Shown: in pieces, positions 34,493-43,903 of the stretch
Layout of the letters: each line of letters begins with the position of its first letter
Position numbering within the stretch: position 1 is the stretch's first letter
NCBI RefSeq assembly: GCF_000317535.1
Contig: NC_019757.1
Location: 6,289,501-6,353,500 of the forward strand
Source of the DNA: Cylindrospermum stagnale PCC 7417
Lineage (GTDB): Bacteria; Cyanobacteriota; Cyanobacteriia; Cyanobacteriales; Nostocaceae
Reading direction: 5' to 3'
DNA length: 64,000 bases
The notes under the pieces: generated by a model
Databases searched by the model: none
Seen by the model: only the letters and a program-made list of their open reading frames with translations
Told to the model about the DNA's origin: nothing
Made by a program: the position numbers and the translations under genes

Positions 34493-35131
34493 TTAACTCC
34501 CCGGTAAATTCCGCAAGCGATCGCCCAAATGAGTCCGGTCTGCCAAAACCTGCAACAGTGGCCCATGAGAGGTAAATTCTACAATACTTAACGAGCTAAC
34601 CGGGCATCCCCAACGATAGCGGAAGCGTCCGACATCAATTCCCAGTAAACTACAGAGAATAATTCTGATAGTTGCTTTATGGGCAACAATTAACACATTA
34701 CCACTGTGATAAAGTTGCCTAATTTCTTCAATTACCTGCATAGCGCGTCCGGCAATTGTCACTGCCATTTCCCCACCTGTTGGGGCATTCCAAGCCGGGT
34801 CGGCTGACCAACGAATATAATCATCATGATATTCGCGGTTGATTTCTTCTGGGGTTTTTCCCTCCCACTGGCCATAGTTAATTTCTTTCAAACCATCTCG
34901 CAGTTCTGGTTGCATCCCAGTTGCGGCACACAAGGGTTTGGCTGTGGCTAAAGTTCGCTTCATGGGGGAGCAAAAAACCGCCTTCCAAGGGGTAGAACTG
35001 TAGGCAGCGGCAAAAGCCTGTGCCATCTCCAAGCCTTCGGGGGTAAGTTCTGAGTCGATCGCACCGCAATAGGCATTATTGCGACTGAATTCTGTTTGTC
35101 CGTGACGCAGGAAATAAAGAGTTAGGCTCAC
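34493..35131 (-). CDS. Histidine phosphatase (phosphoglycerate-mutase-like)
   Basis: This 212-residue protein starts at GTG 35131. The phosphohistidine motif is LYFLRHGQTEFSRNNAYCGA, the second basic pocket is FCSPMKRTLATAK, the catalytic Glu is in INYGQWEGKTPEEI, and the second His is in VLIVAHKATIRIILCSLLG. The pattern fits cofactor-dependent-mutase-like phosphatases. The substrate could be a sugar phosphate or a cobalamin or carotenoid precursor and is not deducible here. It is coupled with the downstream deacylase-type gene. Confidence 0.9.
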   Translation of the reverse strand: MSLTLYFLRHGQTEFSRNNAYCGAIDSELTPEGLEMAQAFAAAYSSTPWKAVFCSPMKRTLATAKPLCAATGMQPELRDGLKEINYGQWEGKTPEEINREYHDDYIRWSADPAWNAPTGGEMAVTIAGRAMQVIEEIRQLYHSGNVLIVAHKATIRIILCSLLGIDVGRFRYRWGCPVSSLSIVEFTSHGPLLQVLADRTHLGDRLRNLPGS

Positions 35132-35313
35132 AGTAGATTTTCACCGATTTTCAAGGATATTCTCAGTCAGAGAGGTGAATATTGCCGCTTTAACCGCTGC
35201 CAAATTGTGTTGCGAGGCACAAAAAGGGCAACAGCACCCGCTCGCGCGATGGTGCATCGCTAATATTAAAAAAGTGCCACTATTCAGATTCACACCCTTT
35301 GACAAACAACACA

Positions 35314-36711
35314 ATGGTAACAACCGCAGTTAATCCATATCTCGATGGCAACTTTGCCCCAGTCCACGCAGAAATTACCACTGACACCCTGCAAGTAATT
35401 GGTGAGCTACCCCCTGAGCTATCGGGGATATTTCTCCGGAATGGCCCGAACCCCCAATGGTCACCCAAGGGTAATTACCACTGGTTTGACGGAGATGGGA
35501 TGTTGCACGGAGTGCAAATTAGCAACGGCAAAGCCACTTATCGCAATCGCTACATCCAGACAGCAGGATGGAAAACTGAGCAAGCAGCAGGTAAAGCCCT
35601 TTGGACTGGATTTGCCGAACCCCCGCAGATGGAAAACCCCCAAGGTCCTTACAAAAATGTTGCCAATACTGCCCTTGTTTGGCACGCTGGGCAACTTTTG
35701 GCGCTATGGGAAGGGGGAGCGCCTCATGCCATTAAAGTTCCTGAGTTAGAGACAATTGGCGAGTACACCTACAATGACAAGCTAGTTTCTGCTTTTACTG
35801 CCCATCCGAAGGTAGACCCAGTGATCGGCGAGATGATGTTCTTTGGCTACTCTCCGTTGACACCACCTTACCTAAAATATAGTGTGGTTTCAGCCGAGGG
35901 TGAACTGTTGTCAACAGTGCCAATTGACTTGCCTATAGGGGTGATGATGCACGATTTTGCTATCACCGAAAACTACACAATTTTTATGGATCTGCCGCTG
36001 ACTTTTAGCAGCAAACGAATGCAACGGGGAGAACCGATGATGCTGTTTGAGCGCGATCGCCCCAGTCGTTTTGGTATTGTCCCCCGTTTCGGCAATAACA
36101 GCAACATCCGCTGGTTTGAAAGTCCTGCCTGCTACGTCTTCCATACCCTCAACGCCTACGAAGAAGAAGATGAAATAGTACTTATTGCCTGTCGCATGAG
36201 TTCCACAAACGTCTTAGTTGCTGAAGGAATGCAACCCGATCCAGACGGAGATATCCCACGCCTGCATCAGTGGCGGTTTAACCTGAGTAAAGGGACAGTC
36301 CGCGAAGAAATGCTAGATGATACACCAGGGGAATTTCCCTGTGTCAACGAAAACCTGTTAGGACAAAAAACCCAATATGGTTACATTGGTAAGTGGGCAG
36401 ATGCTACCTTGCCTTTGTTCGATGGTCTAATTAAATACGATCTCAACAGCGGCAAGTCCGAAACTCATACATTCAGACAAGGATGCTATGGCGGTGCAGC
36501 TGCGTTTGCACCCCGTCCTGGTGCCACAGATGAAGATGATGGCTGGCTGATAACTTTTGTCCACAACGAAGGTAAAGGAACTTCTGAATTAGTGGTGCTG
36601 AATGCCCAAGATGTGACCGGTGAAGCGGCGGCGCGGGTGTTAATTCCCCAACGCGTACCCTATGGGTTTCACAGCGCTTGGGTTTCTGAGGCACAGTTGA
36701 GGGGCGCTTAA
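35314..36711 (+). CDS. Carotenoid oxygenase (carotenoid/apocarotenoid cleavage dioxygenase)
   Basis: The start is taken at ATG 35314 (an upstream TTG at 35299 adds five codons), giving 465 residues. It has the seven-bladed RPE65-like fold, with iron-ligand histidines seen in SAFTAHPKVDP, GVMMHDFAITENY, YVFHTLNAYEEED and YGFHSAWV. SGIFLRNGPNPQWSP and YHWFDGDGMLHG are the family N-terminal signatures. The enzyme cleaves a conjugated double bond of a carotenoid or apocarotenoid with O2. The closest characterised relatives would be the Nostoc NSC enzymes, but I do not assign which. No signal peptide is present. Confidence 0.93.
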   Translation: MVTTAVNPYLDGNFAPVHAEITTDTLQVIGELPPELSGIFLRNGPNPQWSPKGNYHWFDGDGMLHGVQISNGKATYRNRYIQTAGWKTEQAAGKALWTGFAEPPQMENPQGPYKNVANTALVWHAGQLLALWEGGAPHAIKVPELETIGEYTYNDKLVSAFTAHPKVDPVIGEMMFFGYSPLTPPYLKYSVVSAEGELLSTVPIDLPIGVMMHDFAITENYTIFMDLPLTFSSKRMQRGEPMMLFERDRPSRFGIVPRFGNNSNIRWFESPACYVFHTLNAYEEEDEIVLIACRMSSTNVLVAEGMQPDPDGDIPRLHQWRFNLSKGTVREEMLDDTPGEFPCVNENLLGQKTQYGYIGKWADATLPLFDGLIKYDLNSGKSETHTFRQGCYGGAAAFAPRPGATDEDDGWLITFVHNEGKGTSELVVLNAQDVTGEAAARVLIPQRVPYGFHSAWVSEAQLRGA

Positions 36712-36769
36712 AAAACCTTCTAAAAAAACGTAATATCTAAAGTGGTGTTACGGCGCATTTTACGGCGCA

Positions 36770-36962
36770 TTGGTGTCAATTTAAGCGCAAATTCTTACCA
36801 TATCTCGTTCCCAGTCTCCGACTGGGAATGTCATCATAGAGGCAGAGCCTCTACTGTCACGCCCAGTCCGATCCTTCTAGAATTCATTCCCATACAGAGT
36901 ATGAGAACGAGAAGGCGTGAAACCCAGATTTTACAAAGTTTTTCTTTTTAAGTTGACACCAA
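36770..36962. repeat. Nested repeat element with 15-bp inverted ends
   Basis: TTGGTGTCAATTTAA (36770-36784) and TTAAGTTGACACCAA (36948-36962) are inverted with one mismatch. Inside is the widespread Nostoc repeat CTCGTTCCCAGTCTCCGACT ... GGCAGAGCCTCT (about 36804-36912). It looks like one repeat inserted in another. Confidence 0.6.
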
Positions 36963-36999
36963 CGTACGACAACGCACCCTAGGATTATTTCGTTTTTAA

Positions 37000-37824
37000 T
37001 TAAGTTGACATATTTACTAACTTCACAAACTCCTGCAAAGTTTTTCCATACCTTTCTCCCGCCACCCAGATAAAATCATTATGTGTCGCTTCCTCCACCC
37101 ATAAAAAAAGTTTTGGCGACTTGGCAGCAGCAAATAATTTTTCTCCATGAGTAAAAGGAATAATTTCATCCGCTTTACCATGCATCACTAATACCGGACA
37201 CTTCACTCTTTTAATTTTGCCCAAATTGCTAAACTTATCAAAAGGCAAAATTGGGAAAGGTACAATAACTCGAAATGCCGAAACAAAGGCGCTTTCAATA
37301 ATTAAACCTGCAACTGGTTTTCGTGCTGCTAAATCTACTGCTGAACCAGCACCAACAGAACGACCAAATACAATAATCTGCTGCGGTGGAATCTTGAGAT
37401 TTTGGGTCAAATAATTGTAAGCAGTATCAATATCTTGATAAGCATGATTTTCTGTAGGCGTTCCCTCACTTGTCCCATAGCCGCGATAATCATAAGCAAA
37501 AACATTAAAACCAAAATCGCGTAATTTTTGCAGTACTTGTTGGATATCTCCTAAATCTTCGGCATTGCCATGAGCATAAAGAATAGTATACTTAGCTTGA
37601 GCATTCAACAAATGCACTGCGGAAATATTCGTTTTTTCAGCACTTGTTAGCTTGAGTATTTTCTGACTATCTTGATAGCTAGAGGGTTGCGGCAAAAAAA
37701 TCATACTATCTGCCCGAAAATAGACATAGGCAGCAAAAAATATATAGATAAAAGCTAGAGATGTGATCAATCGTTTCCAAGTAAAATCACCAATTAGCAG
37801 TTTTTTCAAACGCCGTTTATCCAT
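37000..37824 (-). CDS. Alpha/beta hydrolase, BEM46-like, membrane-anchored
   Basis: This 274-residue protein starts at ATG 37824. A hydrophobic N-terminal segment (about 17-36, LITSLAFIYIFFAAYVYFRA) probably anchors it with the enzyme in the periplasm. The hydrolase core shows ILYAHGNAEDLGDIQQ, YDYRGYGTSEGTPTE, IIVFGRSVGAGSAVDLAARK (nucleophile Ser), LVMHGKADEIIPF (Asp) and WVEEATHNDFIW (His). Members of this group are widespread serine esterases or lipases with unknown substrates. A short GACTAGAAGTCGCGGC repeat lies just upstream. Confidence 0.85.
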   Translation of the reverse strand: MDKRRLKKLLIGDFTWKRLITSLAFIYIFFAAYVYFRADSMIFLPQPSSYQDSQKILKLTSAEKTNISAVHLLNAQAKYTILYAHGNAEDLGDIQQVLQKLRDFGFNVFAYDYRGYGTSEGTPTENHAYQDIDTAYNYLTQNLKIPPQQIIVFGRSVGAGSAVDLAARKPVAGLIIESAFVSAFRVIVPFPILPFDKFSNLGKIKRVKCPVLVMHGKADEIIPFTHGEKLFAAAKSPKLFLWVEEATHNDFIWVAGERYGKTLQEFVKLVNMST

Positions 37825-37850
37825 AATAACCCGTTTTTTCTAGGAAAATA

Positions 37851-37910
37851 AGCCCTAACGACTAGAAGTCGCGGCTATACAAACAAAGTCCGCCTACGCG
37901 GACTAAATAC
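37851..37910 (+). repeat. Dispersed repeat (CTAACGACTAGAAGTCGCGG)
   Basis: This 60-bp unit contains two hairpins, CGACT/AGTCG and GTCCGCCTACGCGGAC, and ends ACTAAATAC. A version split by a large insert lies at 44778-45019. Confidence 0.75.
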
Positions 37911-38029
37911 CTAAAAATTATTGTAGGCTTTGAAAGAATCAAATAGCTCTAATTATAGCCCTGTATCAGCCAGATAGAGTAACATAAATATAAGAAATTT
38001 TAAATGGTATTTTTAAATTACAAAAATAA

Positions 38030-38788
38030 ATGAGTAATAAAAATAATCAGCATTTAGAAGATTATTCATTAGGAAAACTAATTAAAGAATTTAAACCGCA
38101 AATTTCAAGAAAGCTTATCCAGCCTATGGTTATAGCATTATTTTTTATAATAGGTGGAGTACAACTTATATCTGGAGGATTCAAAGAAGCTTGGATAACA
38201 ATTATAGGATTAGGATGTATTATATTCTCTGGCTTTTTAATATATGGTATTGTAGATATTCTGAGAGAACGTTTATTTTTATATGAAGATGGGTTAGTCT
38301 ACAAGTCTAGCAATATCATAAAAATTATTAATTTTAAAGATATTGTAGCATTGTGGCAGTATGGTGTTCAATACTATCAATACTTCGTAATTCCCACTGG
38401 CAGAAAGAGTTATCAATACACAATTCAAACTAAAGATGGTAACGCAATAATTCTTGATGAAATAATAGCTAATGAGGAATTGGGTAAGTATTTAAATCAT
38501 GAAGTTATTAAATACTTGATGCCTAGCCTTAAGTTTAATTATAGTGTAGGACAATCGGTTACTTTTGGAGAAATCACAATCAGTAAAAAGGGAATTAAAG
38601 CCAAAAATAATACATTACCTTGGTTAGAAGTTGAAAGTATAGATATTTCATCTGGGAAAGTTTACATCAGGAAAAAAAATGGTAGTTGGCTGAACAAAAA
38701 TTGGTATGTGGCAGAAGTATCAACAATATGCAATTTATATATTTTTATAGAAATGACTAATACAATTCTTAGCAGTGTAAGACCTTAA
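38030..38788 (+). CDS. Conserved membrane protein of unknown function (DUF6585-like)
   Basis: This 252-residue protein starts at ATG 38030. Two adjacent hydrophobic segments (about residues 31-49 and 53-76, QPMVIALFFIIGGVQLISGG then WITIIGLGCIIFSGFLIYGI) are followed by a long, beta-rich soluble region (ERLFLYEDGLVYKSSNIIKI, TIQTKDGNAIILDEII, EVESIDISSGKVYIRKKNGS). That layout matches DUF6585-type proteins, which resemble pleckstrin-homology-like folds. No catalytic motif is seen. It is very AT-rich compared with its neighbours, possibly an acquired gene. The family call is tentative. Confidence 0.65.
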   Translation: MSNKNNQHLEDYSLGKLIKEFKPQISRKLIQPMVIALFFIIGGVQLISGGFKEAWITIIGLGCIIFSGFLIYGIVDILRERLFLYEDGLVYKSSNIIKIINFKDIVALWQYGVQYYQYFVIPTGRKSYQYTIQTKDGNAIILDEIIANEELGKYLNHEVIKYLMPSLKFNYSVGQSVTFGEITISKKGIKAKNNTLPWLEVESIDISSGKVYIRKKNGSWLNKNWYVAEVSTICNLYIFIEMTNTILSSVRP

Positions 38789-38842
38789 TATTTATTACTC
38801 ATTATATAGAGTTTCTTTTTATGCTAATTTGATTATTTAATT

Positions 38843-38870
38843 CCCCCTCCACGAAACAGCGGGGAGGGGG
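38843..38870 (-). terminator. Rho-independent-like terminator of metH
   Basis: A CCCCCTCC / GGAGGGGG stem lies 10 bp beyond the metH stop. On the minus strand an A/T-rich tract follows. Confidence 0.65.
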
Positions 38871-38879
38871 TGTGGGGTT

Positions 38880-41800
38880 CTACGCGCTGAAATACTTCGC
38901 TACAGGGTGATAAGCAATAATCGCCGTTGTAGACTGTTCAGGATAAAGTTGCTCACTTTCATCCATATATAGATTAATCCTGTCAGTCCCCAACAACTCC
39001 AACTGCTTGTATTGGTCTTGGATATTCGGACAAGCCGGATAGCCGAAACTATACCGTGAACCAGAATAACGCTGCGCCAACATATCCCGAATATTATCCG
39101 GTTCCTCAGCACCAAAACCCAACTCACGGCGAATTCTGGCGTGTGTCCACTCAGCCAAAGCCTCCGCCACCTGCACCGCCAAACCGTGGAAATACAGATA
39201 ATCAGTGTATTGATTATTGGCAAACAGCTTTTGAGCAAACTCCGTCGCAATATCTCCCACAGTCACAGCCTGCATTGGAAAAACATCAATTACACCCGAC
39301 TCCTTAGTTGCAAAGAAATCTGCAATGCACAAACGGCGTAGGGATTTCTGTCTCGGAAACTCGAAGGTGGTGACGGGTTGTAGAGACGTTGCATGCAACG
39401 TCTCTACATCTTTGGGATTATAAATCAACAAAGTATTCCCCTCAGACTGACAAGGGAAATACCCATAAACCACTTGAGGATGCAACAGATTTTCCTCAAT
39501 AATTCGCTGCTTCCAACTCTCCAGAACCGGATAAACTTTCTCAGCCAAAAACGCCTGATATTCCTCCTTAGATTGCTCCTTAGGTTTGCGGAATTGCCAC
39601 TGTCCAGCAATCAAAGCTTGCAAATCTAAATACCAGAATAATTCCTCAAGAGAAAAATCACTTGGCTGTAACAACTGCGTTCCCCAAAAAGGCGGAGTTG
39701 GACGAGAAATTTCTATCGCCACAGCTTCCGACCGACGGGTATCAACCTCTTTGATTACATCAACATTTTCCCTTGTGGGGTGGGAATCTTTCCCGCCATT
39801 TTCGCCACTGGGTTGATGTCCATTTTCCGGCACTTCATCCAAAAAACCCTGCAAATCTTGCCAATTACCTGCAACTTTAGCAGGCATTAATTTATCCATG
39901 AAATGCAAATCAGAAAATGCGTCTTTGCCATAAACGACCTTACCCTGATAAGCGTTTTGGCAATCTTCATAGACAAATTTAGGAGTCAACGCTGCACCGC
40001 CTAAAATTACAGGAACAGTAATTCCTTTTTCGTTGAATGCCTCCAAATTTTCTTTCATAAAAGCGGTGGATTTCACCAGCAAACCACTCATGGCAATACA
40101 ATCAGCTTTGTGCTGTTCGTAAGCTTGAATGATGTTTTCTACCGATTGTTTAATTCCCAGGTTAATCACCTTGTAACCGTTGTTAGATAAGATGATATCA
40201 ACCAAGTTTTTACCAATGTCGTGAACATCACCTTTGACTGTGGCGATGATAAAGGTTCCTTTGGCATTATTGCCAGATTCTGACTTTTCCATGAAAGGTT
40301 CTAAATAAGCAACGGCTGCTTTCATGGTTTCGGCAGATTGTAAAACGAAAGGTAGTTGCATTTGTCCAGAACCGAACAACTCACCGACAACTTTCATCCC
40401 ATCCAGCAAAAAGGTGTTGATAATTTCTAAGGGGGGATATTGTTCTAAGGCTTTTGTCAGTTGTGCTTCTAAACCGATGCGTTCACCATCGATAATATGA
40501 CGCTTCAGGCGTTCTTCCACGGGTAAACTGGCATCAAGGGAGCGATCGCGTTTTGTCGTCACCCCAGCAAAAACCGTGGTAAGCTCTCCTAAGGGGTCGT
40601 ATACGCAGACATCACCCTCAAACCGACGCTGATCATAAATCAACTGCCGACAAATCTCTTGATGGCGATCGCTAATCTTAGACAGTGGTAAAATCTTGCT
40701 AGCGCTGACAATTGCCGCATCCATACCCGCCGTCATCGCTTCGTGCAAAAATACAGAATTCAGGACAATGCGCGACGCTGGGTTTAAACCAAAAGATATA
40801 TTAGACACACCCAAAATCACATGACATCCCGGCAACTCTTGGCGAATGCGGCGAATAGCTGTAATGGTGGCTTTGGCGTTTTCCCGGTCTTCTTCAATCC
40901 CCGTAGAAATAGGTAAAGCTAGAGTATCAAAGAATATTTCCGTCGGAGCAATCCCATATTCGACAACTTGACGATAGGCGCGTTGGGCAATTTGAAATTT
41001 CTTCTCCGCCGTCCGCGCCATGCCATCTTCATCAATTGTACCAATAACCACACCCGCGCCGTAAGTTTTCGCCAACTCCAACACCTTTAAAAAACGCGGT
41101 TCCCCGTCTTCATAGTTGGTAGAATTCAGCAAACACTTACCACCCGCGACCTTTAACCCCGCCTCCATCTTTTCCCATTCCGTGGAATCAAGCATCAGCG
41201 GCAGTGTCACATTATTAACAACGCGGGAAACCAACTCGTGCATATCACGCACGCCATCACGTCCCACATAATCGACGTTAACATCGAGGATGTGTGCGCC
41301 TTCCTTCACTTGTTCCCGCGCCATTGACACCAGTCCATTCCAGTCTTCCCCATTCAGCAAATCGCGGCACTTTTTAGAACCACTGGCGTTAAGACGTTCG
41401 CCAACAATCAAGAAAGAATTATCTTGGTCGTAGGGTTGAGTAGAATAAATTGATGCCGCTGCCGGTTCTAAACTCGGCTGTCTCACCTTTGGCTTCAAGT
41501 CTTTAGCGATTTCTGCCAACTGTTGAATGTGTTCTGGACGCGTCCCACAGCAACCCCCAATCACTTGGACACCCAAATCTTCAACAAAATGCATCAACGA
41601 CATCCGTAATTCCATCGGTGTCAGGCGGTAGTGTGCTTGACCGCCGACGTTTTCCGGTAAACCCGCATTGGGAACACAAGAAACAGTAAAAGGCGAATGT
41701 TCTGACAGATATTTGATATGTGGCTTCATCAAATCTGGGCCAGTGGCACAATTCAGACCGAGAATATCAATGGGGAAAGGTGCCAAAATCGTCAGGACAG

Positions 41801-42431
41801 CGCTGATTTCTGTTCCCACCAGCATTGTCCCCATACTTTCCATTGTCACAGAAACCATCAACGGACGTCTTTCTCCCTTGCGAGCAAAAACTTCCTCAAT
41901 TCCATTTAGCGCCGCTTTGATTTGCAGCACATCTTGGCAAGTTTCCACGAGAAATATATCCACACCACCATCCCACAGCGCTTCTGCTTGTTCCGCAAAA
42001 GATGCTTTCAAGGTGTCGAAGTCAATATGTCCCAAGGTAGGGAGTTTGGTTGTGGGGCCAATGGAACCCGCCACAAATCGGGGTTTTTCGGGAGTGGAAA
42101 ATTCAGCGGCGACACTTTTAGCCAGTTCTACGGCTTTCTTATTTAGATAATAAACCTGATCTGCCAAGTCATATTCTGCCAAGACAATGGAGGTAGCGCC
42201 AAAGGTATCCGTTTCAATCACATCAGCACCAGCGGCGAGAAAGTCACGGTGAACCTTGGCGACAGCTTCCGGCTTTGTGTGGATTAGGTATTCGTTACAA
42301 CCTTCATACTGGGGGCCTCCGAAGTCCTCAGCAGTCAGATTTTGGGTTTGCAGGTTAGTTCCCATTGCACCGTCAAAGACGATAACAGGACGTTCTGGAC
42401 TATGTAGGCGTTCAAGAAAAGGATGAGTCAT
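38880..42431 (-). CDS. metH: Cobalamin-dependent methionine synthase
   Basis: This 1183-residue protein (near the usual 1200) starts at ATG 42431. The modules are in order. The homocysteine domain (about 1-320) has GLNCATGP and [12 protein letters not shown] zinc cysteines. The folate domain (about 340-620) has [14 protein letters not shown]. The cap and B12 domain has [20 protein letters not shown], with the cobalt-ligand His, and [11 protein letters not shown]-terminal AdoMet-reactivation domain has [20 protein letters not shown]-like residues. It transfers methyl from methyltetrahydrofolate to homocysteine. A palindromic repeat (39380-39407) is read through in frame in the reactivation domain as [10 protein letters not shown]. 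There is no obvious cobalamin riboswitch upstream. Confidence 0.97.
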   Translation of the reverse strand: MTHPFLERLHSPERPVIVFDGAMGTNLQTQNLTAEDFGGPQYEGCNEYLIHTKPEAVAKVHRDFLAAGADVIETDTFGATSIVLAEYDLADQVYYLNKKAVELAKSVAAEFSTPEKPRFVAGSIGPTTKLPTLGHIDFDTLKASFAEQAEALWDGGVDIFLVETCQDVLQIKAALNGIEEVFARKGERRPLMVSVTMESMGTMLVGTEISAVLTILAPFPIDILGLNCATGPDLMKPHIKYLSEHSPFTVSCVPNAGLPENVGGQAHYRLTPMELRMSLMHFVEDLGVQVIGGCCGTRPEHIQQLAEIAKDLKPKVRQPSLEPAAASIYSTQPYDQDNSFLIVGERLNASGSKKCRDLLNGEDWNGLVSMAREQVKEGAHILDVNVDYVGRDGVRDMHELVSRVVNNVTLPLMLDSTEWEKMEAGLKVAGGKCLLNSTNYEDGEPRFLKVLELAKTYGAGVVIGTIDEDGMARTAEKKFQIAQRAYRQVVEYGIAPTEIFFDTLALPISTGIEEDRENAKATITAIRRIRQELPGCHVILGVSNISFGLNPASRIVLNSVFLHEAMTAGMDAAIVSASKILPLSKISDRHQEICRQLIYDQRRFEGDVCVYDPLGELTTVFAGVTTKRDRSLDASLPVEERLKRHIIDGERIGLEAQLTKALEQYPPLEIINTFLLDGMKVVGELFGSGQMQLPFVLQSAETMKAAVAYLEPFMEKSESGNNAKGTFIIATVKGDVHDIGKNLVDIILSNNGYKVINLGIKQSVENIIQAYEQHKADCIAMSGLLVKSTAFMKENLEAFNEKGITVPVILGGAALTPKFVYEDCQNAYQGKVVYGKDAFSDLHFMDKLMPAKVAGNWQDLQGFLDEVPENGHQPSGENGGKDSHPTRENVDVIKEVDTRRSEAVAIEISRPTPPFWGTQLLQPSDFSLEELFWYLDLQALIAGQWQFRKPKEQSKEEYQAFLAEKVYPVLESWKQRIIEENLLHPQVVYGYFPCQSEGNTLLIYNPKDVETLHATSLQPVTTFEFPRQKSLRRLCIADFFATKESGVIDVFPMQAVTVGDIATEFAQKLFANNQYTDYLYFHGLAVQVAEALAEWTHARIRRELGFGAEEPDNIRDMLAQRYSGSRYSFGYPACPNIQDQYKQLELLGTDRINLYMDESEQLYPEQSTTAIIAYHPVAKYFSA
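39380..39407. repeat. Palindromic repeat inside metH
   Basis: GTAGAGACGTTGCA followed by its exact complement. It is a widespread Nostoc hyper-palindrome, here in frame within the metH coding region, and a second copy lies at 42517-42542. Confidence 0.85.
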
Positions 42432-42516
42432 ATTTTCTACAAGAAAATTGAACTAGTCTTGTTATATACTGCTTCTCGTTTGGATGAAATACACACTGAC
42501 CTCTCTCCTGTTTATC

Positions 42517-42542
42517 TAGAGACGTTGCATGCAACGTCTCTA
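42517..42542. repeat. Palindromic repeat upstream of metH
   Basis: TAGAGACGTTGCA plus its exact complement, the same family as 39380-39407, about 85 bp upstream of the metH start. Confidence 0.85.
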
Positions 42543-42706
42543 CATTGTTTTTTCCCCATTCCCTCTTAGGGAAGGGGGTTAGGGGGTTAGGTGACGCAGT
42601 GTACTTGATTCAATCGAGAACCGCTATATTCGACTTAATTCATTATTTTCCAAAATATTGATATTTTGGACAGAACTTTCAGAAATTGGGTATGTGGGAA
42701 GGTGAT

Positions 42707-43162
42707 ATGAATGAAAATGAAGGGTTTATCCGCTTAACGACTGAGGAAGTAAGGGGTAACTTGCTGGAAATCCTCAGCGGCGTGATGTTGGAGGGAAAGC
42801 GCTTTGTCTTGCTTAAAGGTGAGGAAGAAGTTGCAGCTATCATCCCCATCAGGGAGTTTGAACGGCTAGAGTATTTGAAGGAAGAGATTAAACCTTCACC
42901 ATTTTTACCCAGTGAATATGAATATTATGAAGATGAGAAGGGAATTCACTGCATTCGTCTCAATGAATTTAAAGTTGAGTTTGAGGAAATACTTTTAGAA
43001 GTAATGCTTAATGATGAAGTCTTTGGTTTAATTCCCCCCAAGCATTTAGAAATGGGAGAATTTGACACTTTTACACCTGCGGCTATTTTGATGAATATCA
43101 ATATTTTTTGGTTGCCAGATTACTGGATTAGTGAGAAAAATCGATTAGAGATGTACAGATAG
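42707..43162 (+). CDS. Phd/YefM-like antitoxin-fold protein
   Basis: The start is taken at ATG 42707, which has GGAAGGTG at good spacing, giving 151 residues. The first 65 residues (FIRLTTEEVRGNLLEILSGV, EGKRFVLLKGEEEVAAIIPI, REFERLEYL) match Phd/YefM antitoxins, which bind DNA and mask a toxin. The remaining 85 residues (PSEYEYYEDEKGIHCIRLNE through to EMGEFDTFTPAAILMNINIF) form an acidic extension I do not recognise, longer than a normal toxin-binding tail. No RelE/Doc-type gene follows, so it may be an orphan regulator. Confidence 0.65.
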   Translation: MNENEGFIRLTTEEVRGNLLEILSGVMLEGKRFVLLKGEEEVAAIIPIREFERLEYLKEEIKPSPFLPSEYEYYEDEKGIHCIRLNEFKVEFEEILLEVMLNDEVFGLIPPKHLEMGEFDTFTPAAILMNINIFWLPDYWISEKNRLEMYR

Positions 43163-43195
43163 TAATGCATTTGCCATCCTATCTATTTATAATTT

Positions 43196-43310
43196 GGCGT
43201 TGCTGAATTAAAGTATGAAATTCCTAAATCAAGTCTTTAAAACTCTGATCTTTGTTGCGCCTTTGCTACGAGTGCGTGAGACTAAATTCATACTCCTAAT
43301 CAGCAATCCC
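43196..43310. mobile_element. 115-bp MITE with 8-bp target duplication
   Basis: GGCGTTGCTGA at the left and TCAGCAATCCC at the right are inverted ends. Similarity extends about 22 bp inward (AAGTATGAA / TTCATACTC). The element is bounded by direct TATAATTT copies at 43188-43195 and 43311-43318. The same MITE type is, from memory, common in heterocystous cyanobacteria. It has no coding content. Confidence 0.85.
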
Positions 43311-43638
43311 TATAATTTTAAATTATGTCCTTACATATTTGCACAATGATTTTGATTGTTTTGTGGGATGGGCATCTTGCCAGTTCTGAATATAGGGTAT
43401 GGTTTGTGTCATTAAACATGATTCGTGCCTAGGGACATTACCTTTGGCTATGCGAACACCATGCAGCAGAATATAAGCGTTAATATGATTTTTGAGTGTA
43501 GCGATGTTGCCTGCATTGTCTCTATATTTGTAGGACAAGGTTTAGAGTGGGTTGCATACAAGCAAGAAGCGCTCTAAGTAAGTAGGTGAAAATAGATCAA
43601 ACTATGTTAGCTAAAGTAAAAAATGTTGAAATTCGCTC

Positions 43639-43664
43639 GTAGTGAGGGCTGAAGCCCTTACTAC
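43639..43664. repeat. Palindromic dispersed repeat
   Basis: GTAGTGAGGGCTGAAGCCCT followed by TACTAC forms a near-perfect hairpin and is a known type of Nostoc dispersed repeat. Confidence 0.65.
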
Positions 43665-43903
43665 AAACCTTTAATTATTTACGTTGCTATACTTAGTTGC
43701 AAGGTGTGAAGATGGTATTTTAAAATTATCGAGATGTGATAGAGCTGAAGCGTTTAAAATGGTCTTGATAGTATTAAAATAACCCTATAGATAGAGGAAG
43801 AGGTAGAAAAAAATATCTAACATGCTTTCAGTATACTAGGCTACTTTCTTTCGATATAATCAACATATTAATATTACTTTCAGCAGTTTTATAAGTATAA
43901 AAA

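Larger units (their letters stand above)
43163..43903. other. Repeat-bearing intergenic region
   Basis: About 740 bp with a MITE (43196-43310) and a palindromic dispersed repeat (43639-43664). A 71-codon minus-strand frame (43323-43538) shows no identifiable domain. Confidence 0.6.

Noticed and set aside
42432-42680. Cobalamin riboswitch upstream of metH
   Set aside because: No B12-box-like sequence or suitable paired regions were visible. The spacer contains only a dispersed palindrome.
43323-43538. 71-codon minus-strand ORF
   Set aside because: No recognisable domain or clear ribosome site, and it lies in a repeat-bearing spacer. It could be a remnant but is not supported.
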